DNA of 12,560 nt from Bryobacterales bacterium (GCA_003132905.1 PKZC01000314.1:51197-63756); one strand, 5' to 3'; shown: positions 1 through 7,768, numbered from the stretch's first letter. Notes: a model not told the origin generated them from the letters alone. Made by a program: numbers and translations.

Positions 1-831
1 GGTGGCGCGCCGGTTCCAGGCCTTGCCTTTTTCTTTCGAGACTGCTTCTACGTCTTTGACGTACGCGCCCGCCTGGGTCAGGATGTGATGCAGATCGTTT
101 CCGACGCTGATGAACGGGAAGCCCTTCTCAAGAAATTCGCCGACGCGGGAGGTGCCGAACAGGAACAGGCCCAAGATCACGTTGTTCTTTTTCGCCGCGG
201 CGCGTAGCTTGTCGGTGGCGGCCTGCAGCTCAGGCGACGTGTACATGTCAGGGAATTTGTATTTTTCAAACAGGCCCATCGACATGCAGAGGTCATTTTG
301 GCCGAGGAACAGCATGTCGACGCCGGGGACGGCCGCGATCTCGTCGATGTTCTTGATGCAATCCGCTGTTTCCACTTGCAGGGCGATGATTATGTTCTCG
401 TTGGCCTTGCCTGCGTAGCCGAGCAATCCGGCTTTGTTCATGCTGCGCTGAGGAAAATAAACCGACCGCGTACCTGCAGTGGGATAGCGGGCGCAACTGA
501 CAGCTTGCCGGGCTTCTTCGGCGGTGTTGATGTAAGGGACCAGAACGCCGTCAGCGCCCAGGTCGAGCGACTGCTGGATGCCGCCGCGATCATGGTATCC
601 GGCCACTCGAACCATCGATTTGGCTCCGCCGCTCGAAATGCCGGCAAGCATGGCCGACAAGTCTTGAAAACCCATTGGTCCATGCTGGGTATCCACGAGC
701 AGCCAATCGTAGCCGCTGTGGGCCAACTGCTCGGCCACCGTCGGACTGTGCGAATTCAGGAACAAGCCGAGCTTGGGCTGTCCTTCGCGCAGTTGTTTCT
801 TGAACTCAGCTCCACTGAGCGTCTCACTCAT
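1..831 (-). CDS. HpcH/HpaI-family aldolase (class II, metal-dependent), 3' end cut by window edge
   Basis: Family members reversibly cleave 4-hydroxy-2-oxo acids to pyruvate (or a 2-oxo acid) plus an aldehyde, using a divalent metal in the cytoplasm. The frame is open from the ATG at 831 to base 1 without a stop (277 residues seen), so the gene is partial, though this is near the usual family length. An AGGAGA ribosome site at 846-841 supports the start. Expected active-site elements are visible: VDTQHGP with catalytic His50 and Asp47, the phosphate/pyruvate-side Arg75 in MVRVAGY, LGADGVLVPYINTAEEA, the metal ligand Glu154 in LQVETA, and Asp180 in FLGQNDL. Gln178 stands where many relatives have Pro (GPNDL/GPADL). 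The gene lies 135 bp downstream of the amidohydrolase on the same strand, so co-transcription is possible. The substrate cannot be read from sequence; 2-oxo-3-deoxy sugar acids or aromatic-catabolism intermediates are both typical. Confidence 0.93.
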   Translation of the reverse strand, partial: MSETLSGAEFKKQLREGQPKLGLFLNSHSPTVAEQLAHSGYDWLLVDTQHGPMGFQDLSAMLAGISSGGAKSMVRVAGYHDRGGIQQSLDLGADGVLVPYINTAEEARQAVSCARYPTAGTRSVYFPQRSMNKAGLLGYAGKANENIIIALQVETADCIKNIDEIAAVPGVDMLFLGQNDLCMSMGLFEKYKFPDMYTSPELQAATDKLRAAAKKNNVILGLFLFGTSRVGEFLEKGFPFISVGNDLHHILTQAGAYVKDVEAVSKEKGKAWNRRAT

Positions 832-840
832 TCTTTGCTA

Positions 841-846
841 TCTCCT
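841..846 (-). promoter_or_regulatory. Ribosome binding site of the aldolase
   Basis: AGGAGA on the minus strand, nine bases before the ATG at 831. It supports that start over other in-frame possibilities. Confidence 0.65.
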
Positions 847-966
847 GGGTTCGCGGCGGGCTTGGAACCAGCCGGAAGCGAATCGTCTCCGGAGCATGAT
901 CTCTTGCTAAAGATCCGAGGCGTCCGGTCTCCATGCAGTATACAACGGAGGGGAGAAAGGGAGCTT

Positions 967-2679
967 TCAGGCTTGTGCGTCGTGAACGACATTTCCATTC
1001 ACGATGGTGAGCACCGATCGGATTTTCTTGATCTCGGCATCGGGCACCGCAAAGTAATCGCGGTCCAAGACTGCGAGATCCGCCAGCTTGCCTGGCTCGA
1101 TGGAGCCGATCTTTTCTTCCATCCGCAGGAACCAACTGTTGTTGCGCGTGAACAGGTGCAAGGCCTCGGCGCGCGTGAGATGCTGGCCCGGATTCACCTG
1201 ATCGCCGAACGAATTAACGCCCGTGGTGGCGTAGTAGATGTGCAGCCATGGATTCAAGGGCGCGATATGGACGCCGTCGCCGTGAATGCCCGCCTGAATG
1301 CCGTGATCCACGATGGTTCGGAACGGAGGGCCCGCCACCACTTTGGGGTCTGACGAGGTAACCCGGCGGAAGGCGCCCATTTCCACTCCGCAGCCGAGGG
1401 CCTGCAGCCTGGTGAGCAGATCGGCGCTGACCTCCGGAACGTGGTGTACCACCCAGCGTGATTTTGTGATGTCGAATTCACGATTCACCGCTTCGTAGCC
1501 TTCCACAACCTGCTTCAAGCCGGCCAGATTCTGCACTGCATTTTCGTTGCGCCATCCAGCTTGCCCCACCAGCCGCTGCGCTTCGGTCCAAGTGGCGCCA
1601 CTCGCGAGCGGCGCGGCCCATTCTCCGATTCCGCCGGTGCGCATCATGTCGTCGCCGAAGAATGGAAATTGGTTGCGAAGGCGTTCCTTCAACTCGGGCA
1701 GCTGCGGGTCACTTTGATTCTGCAAGAAATTCATCTGCAGGCGGACGATGGTACAGCCTTCGTGGTGCAGAGCCAGCCACGAATCGTACATGCGGTATTG
1801 ATCGAGGTTCGACAAAATCTGGTTGGGATGCAGCGGGCCGGGCGTGGGAAACAACACCTGGTCCAGATGCGTGGTCAGGCCCACGCTGGCGGCGTAACGC
1901 ATGGCGTCGAGCGTGCTTCGTTTCTTGTCGTCGAACGTCTGCATGCGGCGCAGAAGAAAGAGAGCCGAGGCTGAAGGGCCTCCGCCAGTGAATCCGGCGG
2001 GAGCGATTACACCGGTTGCGGAGACGTTCACTTTCTTGATGTCGGGATGCACGGGCGGGGCGGCATCCACCGAATCGAAATATGCCTTCCCCAGTGTGTT
2101 GGTCGCCGCGGGACCCGTGAAGCGCTCGTAAAGAAGCACCGGATGATCGGGAACCGCTTCGTCCAACTCGGCCAAAGTAGGATGACGATGTTCGGCCCAC
2201 TGGTTGGGATGCCAGCCGCCCATTGAAGTGATCCACGCCCCGGCCGGCGCATCCTTGCGTCTGGCGGCAAGCGCGGCTTGTACTTCTCGAATGGAAGTGG
2301 TGTTTTCAAGAATCGTATGATAGCCGGGACGATTGGCCAGGCTGACGATGTGAATGTGCGGTTCCACCAGGCCAGGCACGACGGTGCGGCCGTGCAAATC
2401 GATCACTCGAACGGAGCGTCCCGCCTTGGGCGGACGTCCGCCCACCGCGACGAAGCGGCCATTTCGAATGGTTACGGAATTGACGATCGTGTTAGCAGCA
2501 TCCAGAGTGTGAATGCGCCCGTTCACCAGGGCCAGCGTGATCTCGTCCCCGGCAACCGCTGCCGGTGTTTGAGCGGACAACAGCGCGCCACTTCCGATTG
2601 CGGCTGCAGCCCCCGCGCTGGTGGCGAGAAATCCGCGGCGCGATGGGCCTTCCGGTAGCTTACTCGAGTCTTCACTCAT
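967..2679 (-). CDS. Tat-exported amidohydrolase, YtcJ/Amidohydrolase_3 type (570 aa)
   Basis: Members of this branch of the amidohydrolase superfamily hydrolyse amide or related C-N bonds with a metal centre in a TIM barrel. The N-terminus has a twin-arginine signal (SRRGFLATS, Arg14-Arg15) followed by an Ala-rich hydrophobic stretch to about residue 43, so the folded enzyme is probably exported to the periplasm. A composite beta-sandwich segment follows (LVNGRIHTLDAANTI), then the first metal motif in VVPGLVEPHIHI (His108, His110), VGLTTHLDQ, RWVVHHVPEV (His412/413), HGDGVH (Asp468), and the C-terminal IGSIEPGKLADLAVLDRD signature. The usual HAIGD motif is not recognisable: the collinear stretch reads GWRNENAVQNLAGLK (375-389). 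The first ligand or reaction may therefore differ from textbook YtcJ. I chose the ATG at 2679 because of the GGGAGGA site eight bases upstream and because it puts the Tat motif near the N-terminus; an upstream start at 2724 is unlikely. Substrate unknown. Confidence 0.9.
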   Translation of the reverse strand: MSEDSSKLPEGPSRRGFLATSAGAAAAIGSGALLSAQTPAAVAGDEITLALVNGRIHTLDAANTIVNSVTIRNGRFVAVGGRPPKAGRSVRVIDLHGRTVVPGLVEPHIHIVSLANRPGYHTILENTTSIREVQAALAARRKDAPAGAWITSMGGWHPNQWAEHRHPTLAELDEAVPDHPVLLYERFTGPAATNTLGKAYFDSVDAAPPVHPDIKKVNVSATGVIAPAGFTGGGPSASALFLLRRMQTFDDKKRSTLDAMRYAASVGLTTHLDQVLFPTPGPLHPNQILSNLDQYRMYDSWLALHHEGCTIVRLQMNFLQNQSDPQLPELKERLRNQFPFFGDDMMRTGGIGEWAAPLASGATWTEAQRLVGQAGWRNENAVQNLAGLKQVVEGYEAVNREFDITKSRWVVHHVPEVSADLLTRLQALGCGVEMGAFRRVTSSDPKVVAGPPFRTIVDHGIQAGIHGDGVHIAPLNPWLHIYYATTGVNSFGDQVNPGQHLTRAEALHLFTRNNSWFLRMEEKIGSIEPGKLADLAVLDRDYFAVPDAEIKKIRSVLTIVNGNVVHDAQA

Positions 2680-2686
2680 CGGCGAT

Positions 2687-2693
2687 TCCTCCC
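2687..2693 (-). promoter_or_regulatory. Ribosome binding site that fixes the amidohydrolase start
   Basis: GGGAGGA on the minus strand, about eight bases before the ATG at 2679. It favours this ATG over the in-frame upstream start at 2724, which lies upstream of the predicted -10 box and so outside the expected transcript. Confidence 0.7.
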
Positions 2694-2710
2694 GGTTAAC
2701 AAGAAGCCGG

Positions 2711-2740
2711 ATTATATCCACCACCGGACGCGGCGCGCAA
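2711..2740 (-). promoter_or_regulatory. Predicted sigma-70 promoter of the amidohydrolase
   Basis: On the minus strand there is a perfect TATAAT -10 box (2716-2711), with a weak -35 candidate TTGCGC (2740-2735) 18 bases upstream. Transcription would start near 2704, giving a leader of about 25 bases that contains the ribosome site. The weak -35 and the direct repeats just upstream suggest the promoter may need an activator. The -10 match is strong; the -35 is guesswork. Confidence 0.55.
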
Positions 2741-2742
2741 GC

Positions 2743-2771
2743 TTTTCGAGTTTTATCTTTTTCGAGTTTTA
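2743..2771 (-). repeat. Two 13-bp direct repeats upstream of the amidohydrolase promoter
   Basis: TAAAACTCGAAAA occurs twice on the minus strand (2771-2759 and 2755-2743), with a 16-bp period and a three-base spacer. The repeats start three bases after the regulator's stop codon and end about three bases before the -35 candidate of the amidohydrolase promoter. The position suits an activator site or an A-rich UP-element-like region. The repeat is seen directly; the function is inference. Confidence 0.6.
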
Positions 2772-2773
2772 AC

Positions 2774-4048
2774 TCAGTCGGCGCCGGACGCTACGACCAT
2801 GGACGCGCCGAACAGCTTGTTCTGCAACTCGACAAATCGAGAGTCCGAGCGCAGGCCGTCTGCTTTGGGATCCACTTTGGAAAAAAGCAAGGTGTGAGAC
2901 TTTTCTTCGTACGCCCGCTGCAATTCCTGGAACGCCTCTTCCCTACGTCCCAGCGCGTCGAGCAGCAGTGCGATGTGGTAAGCATCCACGTAATTGGCGT
3001 CGCGAGCTGATTGAAGATCATCGAGAATCGCCAGAGCTTCCGCTGTTCGTCCAATGTGGGCGAGGAATCTCGCCTGATTGGCGCGCAGCACGGGAGCGTC
3101 CGATCGCGTAACAGCGAGTTGGTATTGCAGCAGCGCCTCACTCGTGCGCCCGGCAAACTCCAACGCTTCGGCCAGGTGGGCCGGGCCGACGTGCGAGCTG
3201 GGATGCAGATCCAAATTGCTGGCGGCCCATTCCACTGCGGCGTCATATTCGCGGCTATAGAGGCGCAGCAGCGATCCGATGAATGACAACGGCGCCAGCA
3301 ACGCGTCGGCCGCCAGCGCGGGCAGCATTAAAGCTCGAGCCTCTTCGATGCGTCCACTGGCGAGGTAAACCATGGCGAGACGGATGTAAACGTGCGCGCA
3401 ATTTGGACGCTCCCGCTCCAGCACAATCATTTCCCGTTCCGCTTCGCCGAAGTCGTGGTCAAAAACGAACCGCGCGTAGGCGCGATCGAGTCTCAAATCC
3501 CAGCTGGATCCGCACAGAGCGACGGCCCGTTCGTGAACTTCCCAAAAAGGCTGCGCCAGACGAACCGGAGCCTGCATCACGAAGCTCGCGAGCATGAGAT
3601 AGGTGCTGGAGATGCCTTCCCACGCGCGGAAATCGGCGCTATCCTGCCCGGCGGCCTCTTGAAAACAGCGTAGCGCATTATCATAGCCGCGCTGGGTGTA
3701 TTGGTTCCAATAGTGCCAGCCCCGGCGGATGAGGTCCTCCGATTGCGGAATTTCCAGCCGGTATCCGAACTTGGGTTGACAGTTGATCCAGCGCCCGTAC
3801 TCGCCGAGCAGATGTTTGATCTCGCCGATGGTGACCGCCACCGTGTGCCTGGAAACCTGATTGCCGTCCCATGCCTCATGGATCATCTGCTTGTAATCCA
3901 CCAGCCGCCCAGGGTTCTGGATCAGGACTTTCAGAGCGCGGAAGGCCTGCGGCCGCAACCCTATCGGCACTCCATCACGGATTACACGCGTGGTGGCTAA
4001 GTTCACTCGAAACGGACCTAAAGCAATCGGCTCGTCCACTCCCAGCAC
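2774..4048 (-). CDS. Soluble winged-helix (OmpR/CadC-type) transcriptional regulator with TPR repeats
   Basis: Residues 8-100 form an OmpR/PhoB-type winged-helix DNA-binding domain: IALGPFRVNLATTRVIRDG, RPQAFRALKVLIQNPGRLV, a recognition-helix region SRHTVAVTIGEIKHLLGE, and the wing hairpin QPKFGYRLEI. The rest (about 105-410) is helical with TPR-like repeats, such as EALLQYQLAVTRS and EEAFQELQRAYEEKS. There is no receiver domain and no transmembrane helix, so it is neither a response regulator nor a membrane-bound CadC; it probably acts as a cytoplasmic one-component regulator that senses a ligand or protein partner through the TPR part. The start is GTG, supported by GGGAGG eight bases upstream. 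It is divergent from the TonB receptor and shares an intergenic region with a tandem 18-bp repeat, so self-regulation and control of the receptor are plausible. Such winged-helix/TPR proteins are common in acidobacteria. The specific signal is unknown. Confidence 0.9.
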   Translation of the reverse strand: MLGVDEPIALGPFRVNLATTRVIRDGVPIGLRPQAFRALKVLIQNPGRLVDYKQMIHEAWDGNQVSRHTVAVTIGEIKHLLGEYGRWINCQPKFGYRLEIPQSEDLIRRGWHYWNQYTQRGYDNALRCFQEAAGQDSADFRAWEGISSTYLMLASFVMQAPVRLAQPFWEVHERAVALCGSSWDLRLDRAYARFVFDHDFGEAEREMIVLERERPNCAHVYIRLAMVYLASGRIEEARALMLPALAADALLAPLSFIGSLLRLYSREYDAAVEWAASNLDLHPSSHVGPAHLAEALEFAGRTSEALLQYQLAVTRSDAPVLRANQARFLAHIGRTAEALAILDDLQSARDANYVDAYHIALLLDALGRREEAFQELQRAYEEKSHTLLFSKVDPKADGLRSDSRFVELQNKLFGASMVVASGAD

Positions 4049-4056
4049 GATGAGAG

Positions 4057-4062
4057 CCTCCC
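4057..4062 (-). promoter_or_regulatory. Ribosome binding site that fixes the GTG start of the regulator
   Basis: GGGAGG on the minus strand, eight bases before the GTG at 4048. The first copy of the 18-bp repeat begins at the very next base, so that copy would lie in the regulator's leader. Confidence 0.65.
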
Positions 4063-4117
4063 GAAAATTTGATCGATCCTGGACAATCCAGCACGGAAAA
4101 TTTGATCGATCCTTGAC
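4061..4117. repeat. Tandem 18-bp direct repeat, probable operator between divergent genes
   Basis: GAAAATTTGATCGATCCT is present exactly at 4063-4080 and at 4096-4113, a period of 33 bp (about three helical turns). Similarity extends on both sides to a 24-bp unit with two mismatches (4061-4084 and 4094-4117). Each copy contains the 8-bp palindrome GATCGATC. A short inverted repeat, CTGGA-CAA-TCCAG (4079-4091), lies between them. The second copy ends in the first base of the -35 box of the receptor promoter; the first lies directly behind the regulator's ribosome site. Same-face direct repeats next to a -35 box are what OmpR-type winged-helix activators commonly use, so the neighbouring regulator is the likely binder (inference). 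Confidence 0.7.
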
Positions 4118-4140
4118 CTGCGATGGCGTAATTCTATCAT
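4113..4140 (+). promoter_or_regulatory. Predicted sigma-70 promoter of the TonB-dependent receptor
   Basis: TTGACC (4113-4118), a 16-base spacer and TATCAT (4135-4140). The expected start is near 4147, giving a leader of about 75 bases before the receptor ATG. The -35 box overlaps the last base of the second 18-bp repeat, so a protein bound there would contact or block RNA polymerase. The opposite strand of the -10 region reads TATGATAGAAT, which might serve as a -10 for the regulator, but I see no matching -35 for it. Confidence 0.55.
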
Positions 4141-4208
4141 AACAATCCGGTGATAAGAGCGGAGAGTCAGGGATCTTGCGTCCGCAAACGATCCAGGCTA
4201 GCCGCCAG

Positions 4209-4217
4209 AAAAGGGGA
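4209..4217 (+). promoter_or_regulatory. Ribosome binding site that fixes the receptor start
   Basis: AAAAGGGGA, with the G run five bases before the ATG at 4222. It selects this ATG, which directly begins a Sec signal peptide, over the in-frame GTG at 4150. Confidence 0.6.
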
Positions 4218-4221
4218 TCTC

Positions 4222-7200
4222 ATGACATCCAAGAAGCTGTCGTCCTTGTGCCTTGCGTTGGTACTTTGCATAGCGTTCGCCGTGCCGCTTCTGTCCCAAT
4301 CCGCCGGGACAGGCGCTCTCACCGGAACGGTGATCGACCCCACGGGCGCGGTTGTTCCGGGAGTATCGGTTCTCTTGGTAAGCCTTGAGACCAACCAGAC
4401 CCGCACGGCCACCACCGGCAACGACGGCGTTTACAAATTCTCGCTGATACCTCCTGGCAACTACAGCGTCCGATTCAGCGCGTCGGGATTCAAAACGTCC
4501 GAAGTGTCCTCAGTGAGCGTCAACGTGACCGAGACGCCGGTGCTGGATCGCACGCTCGAAGTGGGCGCTCAATCGGACCAGGTGACGGTGGAGGCAACCG
4601 CCGAGCTGCTGCAGACCGCCAGTTCCACGCTGGGAACGACAGTAGGTTCCACCACCGTGACGACGCTTCCGTTGAGCAGCCGCAACTACACCCAGATTCT
4701 CGCCCTGTCGGCCGGAACCAATACAGGCGCCAACAATGCAACCGCGTTCGGCAAAGGCACTCAGGACATGAGCGTGAATGGCAACGATCCAGGCCAGAAC
4801 AGTTTTCAAATGGACGGCGTAAACGTGAACAACTTTGCCAATTCGGGCAGCGCCAACGATTCAAGCTTGTACACCGGAATCGGGGTGCCCAGCCCGGATG
4901 CGATCCAGGAGTTCAAAGTTCAGACTTCGACTTATGACGCCAGCTACGGGCGAAACCCGGGCGCGAACGTAAACGTAGTCACCAAGTCAGGCAGCAATCA
5001 ATTTCATGGGACAGCGTTCGAGTTCCTGCGCGACACCATTTTCAACGCCAACGATTTTTTCTACAACCGCGATTCCTGTCCCGCGTACGTCAGCGGCTCT
5101 TGCCCGAAACAGGTGCTGAATCAGAATCAGTTTGGCGGAGTCTTAGGCGGACCGGTGATTAAGAACAAGCTGTTCTTCTTCGTCAGCTATCAGGGGACTC
5201 GCCAGAAAAATGGCGTATCGTCGTCGGGATTCACCAGTGCATTTCTGCCCCCGATTCCGGCGGGCGACCGCAGCGCGCCTGGCTTCGCCGCTGCGCTCGG
5301 TGCGGCGAACTGCGCTGCAAATCACCCTGGAAATCCTAACTTCGGAACATTCGGCGGTCCCAACGTGGCCTGTGATGGATCGAACATCAGCCCGGTGATG
5401 CTCAACATTCTCAATCTGAAACTTCCCAATGGTAATTACTATCTTCCCGGCTCGGGAACTTCAGGCTACGCATCAACAAGCTTTAGCGACCCCGCGATTT
5501 ACAACGAAGATCAAGAGGTGGCCAACTTCGATTATCTGATCACCCCCAAGAACACCCTCGCCGGCCGGTATTTTTTCACCAACAATCCGCAGGACCTGAC
5601 ATTAGGCGGCGAATTGCCCGGTGCGCCGAGCTTGCTGGGTTTCTCAAACACAGACGCGGTTCTGAAGCTGACCACGCTGGTGACGAATACCATCGTTAAT
5701 GAGGCGCGCATCTCGTTCCAGCGCAACCTGAGCACCGGAAATGCGGCGACACCCCCGGGGAGCGACAACTCGGCGCTCGGCATCACGCCGATGACCCCTG
5801 GCGTGGAAAAACCCCCAGGGATCATTTCGATCGCGGGCGGTTACACGATGCTCGGCGTTTTCGGCCCCACCTTCAGCGTGACCAACCAATTGGAAGCGTC
5901 GGATCAAATCTCCTGGTCGCGCGGCAAACACACCATTCGCGCCGGCTATGAATTTCAGGACACCCGTTGGCCGATCATCTGGTCTGGCGTGCGCGGGCTC
6001 CTGCTGACCGGTACGTTCAACGATTTGCTGGTAGGCCAAGCGGGCAATCTCTTGTCGTGTCTGTACTGCTCCCGCAGCGCTCCGGAAGGCATCGTGCACG
6101 GCTTTGCATCTCCCAGCATGAACGCCTTCGTTCAAGACGATTGGAAGGTCAGCTCCCATCTCACACTCAACCTTGGCGTGCGCTGGGAATTTGATGGCGC
6201 TCTGAGCGACAAGTACGGGAACCTTACTCAAACCTGGGTGAGCCGCATCCAGGCGGTGCCGATACCGCCTACCGGGCCCACCACGTCCGGCCCCGGAGTG
6301 AGCCAATGGGTGGTGCCTAACAACTTCGCCTCGTTCTATGGGCAACCGCCCTCCGGAGTGCTGGTCAACAACAGCAACACTCCCGAAAGAGAGCACGCTC
6401 CGCTAAGCAATTTCGGTCCCCGCATCGGATTTGCTTATCAAGCCACCAATAAACTGGTGGTTCGGGGCGGCGCCGGAATTTTCTATGATCGCGTGGGCGC
6501 AGACCGGATCATCTACGCCGTGGAACAGGGCAACCCCTACTCGGCCACCGTGGACTTTGGCGTTCCGAACACACAAACGCTGGCGAACCCGTTCCCTTCC
6601 ACTCCCGTACTCGGCACCTTCTCGTCGCGTTGGGCGAACTTCGCCACCGGTCAGTCGTCCAACCTGAACGTGCCGTTCCTGGATGAAGTTCTGCATACGC
6701 CACTGGTCCGCCAGTACAACCTGGGCCTTCAGTATGAGTTCTTACAACACTGGGTGCTGGAAGTGGGTTATGTGGGATCAAGCGGTATCAACTTGCTGGA
6801 CGAATATCACAATAACAACACGCCATTGCTGGCTAGCCCGAGCGATCCGATCAATGGAATCACAACCAACACCGTCGAGAACATCGCCTTCCGTGTGCCC
6901 TATCTGGGCTATCAGGCAGTGGGCGTACGGGGCACGGGCTTCGACGGCACCTCCAACTACAACAGCTTTCAAGCCACCGTTAGAAAGCAGTTCTCGCACG
7001 GATTCACGATGCAGGCCGCCTATACCTGGAGCAAGGACCTGACGGATCTCTACGACAGCGTCGCGAACAGCAACAACGCCAGCAACCTTGCCCAGCAATG
7101 GGGGCCCGCGGTGTTCAGCCGCCCGCAGCGCTTTGTAGTGAACTATAGCTACGACTTGCCCTTTGGAACGCATAGTGGCATCGCGGGCAGGCTGCTGGAA

Positions 7201-7737
7201 GGATGGAACATATCCGGGGTGACGCTTCTGCAGGACGGTACGCCCATCACCGTCGCGGATTCCAGTGCCGGCACCATTTACGGTACCGCCGGCAGCGCCA
7301 ATCAGGCCGGATTCGCCAGAGCTCAAATTGCGCCGGGTATGACTTACGCAAACATTCCTACGCCCGGTGGTGTTGAACAGAGGCTGGGCGGCAATAGCGG
7401 CGGCCCGGGTTACTTCAATCCATTGGCATTTGGCCCCGCGCCAGTGATTGGCGACGGCACTGGATACGGCGACTCTGGATCCGGCATCTTGCTGGGGCCG
7501 GGCCAATTCAACTGGGATATGTCGGCTTTAAAAACCACGCGCATTACGGAGCGGCAAACCGTGCAGTTCCGGGCGGAATTTTTCAACGCCTTCAATCATC
7601 CCCAATTCACCAACCCGAATGCAGGCCAGGGAGCCATTTTCAGCCTTCCCGACCGGGCATCGGGGTCGTTCGGCCAGATTACATCCACCAGCGTTAACCC
7701 GCGAGTAATCCAATTCGCGTTGAAATACATTTTCTAA
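4222..7737 (+). CDS. TonB-dependent outer-membrane receptor with carboxypeptidase-regulatory-like domain (1171 aa)
   Basis: This is an outer-membrane importer of the large Oar/SusC-like kind that takes up bulky nutrients using energy from TonB-ExbBD. The protein starts with a Sec signal peptide (MTSKKLSS followed by a hydrophobic run, cleavage near residue 26-28). A CarboxypepD_reg-like beta-sandwich follows (about 29-115; GALTGTVIDPTGAVVPGVSV, then GVYKFSLIPPGNYSV). The plug domain is at about 125-255, with LPLSSRNYTQILAL and the QMDGVNVNN motif, and a long beta-barrel runs to a terminal Phe in FALKYIF, the usual BAM-recognised ending. FFNAFNHPQFTNPNAG near the C-terminus is characteristic of acidobacterial family members. 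Close Cys pairs occur at 286/294, 364/384 and 613/616, probably in external loops. No TonB box is obvious. No SusD-like partner is present. The substrate is not deducible; the divergent regulator and repeat operator suggest it is inducible. Confidence 0.95.
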   Translation: MTSKKLSSLCLALVLCIAFAVPLLSQSAGTGALTGTVIDPTGAVVPGVSVLLVSLETNQTRTATTGNDGVYKFSLIPPGNYSVRFSASGFKTSEVSSVSVNVTETPVLDRTLEVGAQSDQVTVEATAELLQTASSTLGTTVGSTTVTTLPLSSRNYTQILALSAGTNTGANNATAFGKGTQDMSVNGNDPGQNSFQMDGVNVNNFANSGSANDSSLYTGIGVPSPDAIQEFKVQTSTYDASYGRNPGANVNVVTKSGSNQFHGTAFEFLRDTIFNANDFFYNRDSCPAYVSGSCPKQVLNQNQFGGVLGGPVIKNKLFFFVSYQGTRQKNGVSSSGFTSAFLPPIPAGDRSAPGFAAALGAANCAANHPGNPNFGTFGGPNVACDGSNISPVMLNILNLKLPNGNYYLPGSGTSGYASTSFSDPAIYNEDQEVANFDYLITPKNTLAGRYFFTNNPQDLTLGGELPGAPSLLGFSNTDAVLKLTTLVTNTIVNEARISFQRNLSTGNAATPPGSDNSALGITPMTPGVEKPPGIISIAGGYTMLGVFGPTFSVTNQLEASDQISWSRGKHTIRAGYEFQDTRWPIIWSGVRGLLLTGTFNDLLVGQAGNLLSCLYCSRSAPEGIVHGFASPSMNAFVQDDWKVSSHLTLNLGVRWEFDGALSDKYGNLTQTWVSRIQAVPIPPTGPTTSGPGVSQWVVPNNFASFYGQPPSGVLVNNSNTPEREHAPLSNFGPRIGFAYQATNKLVVRGGAGIFYDRVGADRIIYAVEQGNPYSATVDFGVPNTQTLANPFPSTPVLGTFSSRWANFATGQSSNLNVPFLDEVLHTPLVRQYNLGLQYEFLQHWVLEVGYVGSSGINLLDEYHNNNTPLLASPSDPINGITTNTVENIAFRVPYLGYQAVGVRGTGFDGTSNYNSFQATVRKQFSHGFTMQAAYTWSKDLTDLYDSVANSNNASNLAQQWGPAVFSRPQRFVVNYSYDLPFGTHSGIAGRLLEGWNISGVTLLQDGTPITVADSSAGTIYGTAGSANQAGFARAQIAPGMTYANIPTPGGVEQRLGGNSGGPGYFNPLAFGPAPVIGDGTGYGDSGSGILLGPGQFNWDMSALKTTRITERQTVQFRAEFFNAFNHPQFTNPNAGQGAIFSLPDRASGSFGQITSTSVNPRVIQFALKYIF

Positions 7738-7768
7738 GGTATTGCGCCACGCGCGCGAGACCGAGGCG

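Noticed and set aside
937..942. TATACT on the minus strand as a promoter for the aldolase
   Set aside because: A good -10-like hexamer, but no -35 match at 16-18 bases, so I do not call it a promoter.
298..1353. Long plus-strand open frame (351 codons) opposite the aldolase and amidohydrolase
   Set aside because: Its translation shows no recognisable motif, while the minus strand encodes two clear families over the same bases. It is an antisense shadow of GC-rich coding sequence.
2680..2724. Upstream start for the amidohydrolase at 2724
   Set aside because: It lies upstream of the predicted -10 box and would bury the twin-arginine motif 29 residues into the protein. The ATG at 2679 has a proper ribosome site.
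4150..4221. GTG at 4150 as the receptor start
   Set aside because: It would add 24 charged residues before a normal signal peptide and lies almost at the predicted transcription start. The ATG at 4222 has a ribosome site and begins the signal peptide directly.
5644..7506. Minus-strand open frames (5644-6396 and 6778-7506) inside the receptor gene
   Set aside because: They overlap continuous conserved receptor coding sequence, have no family motif, and have no ribosome site noticed.
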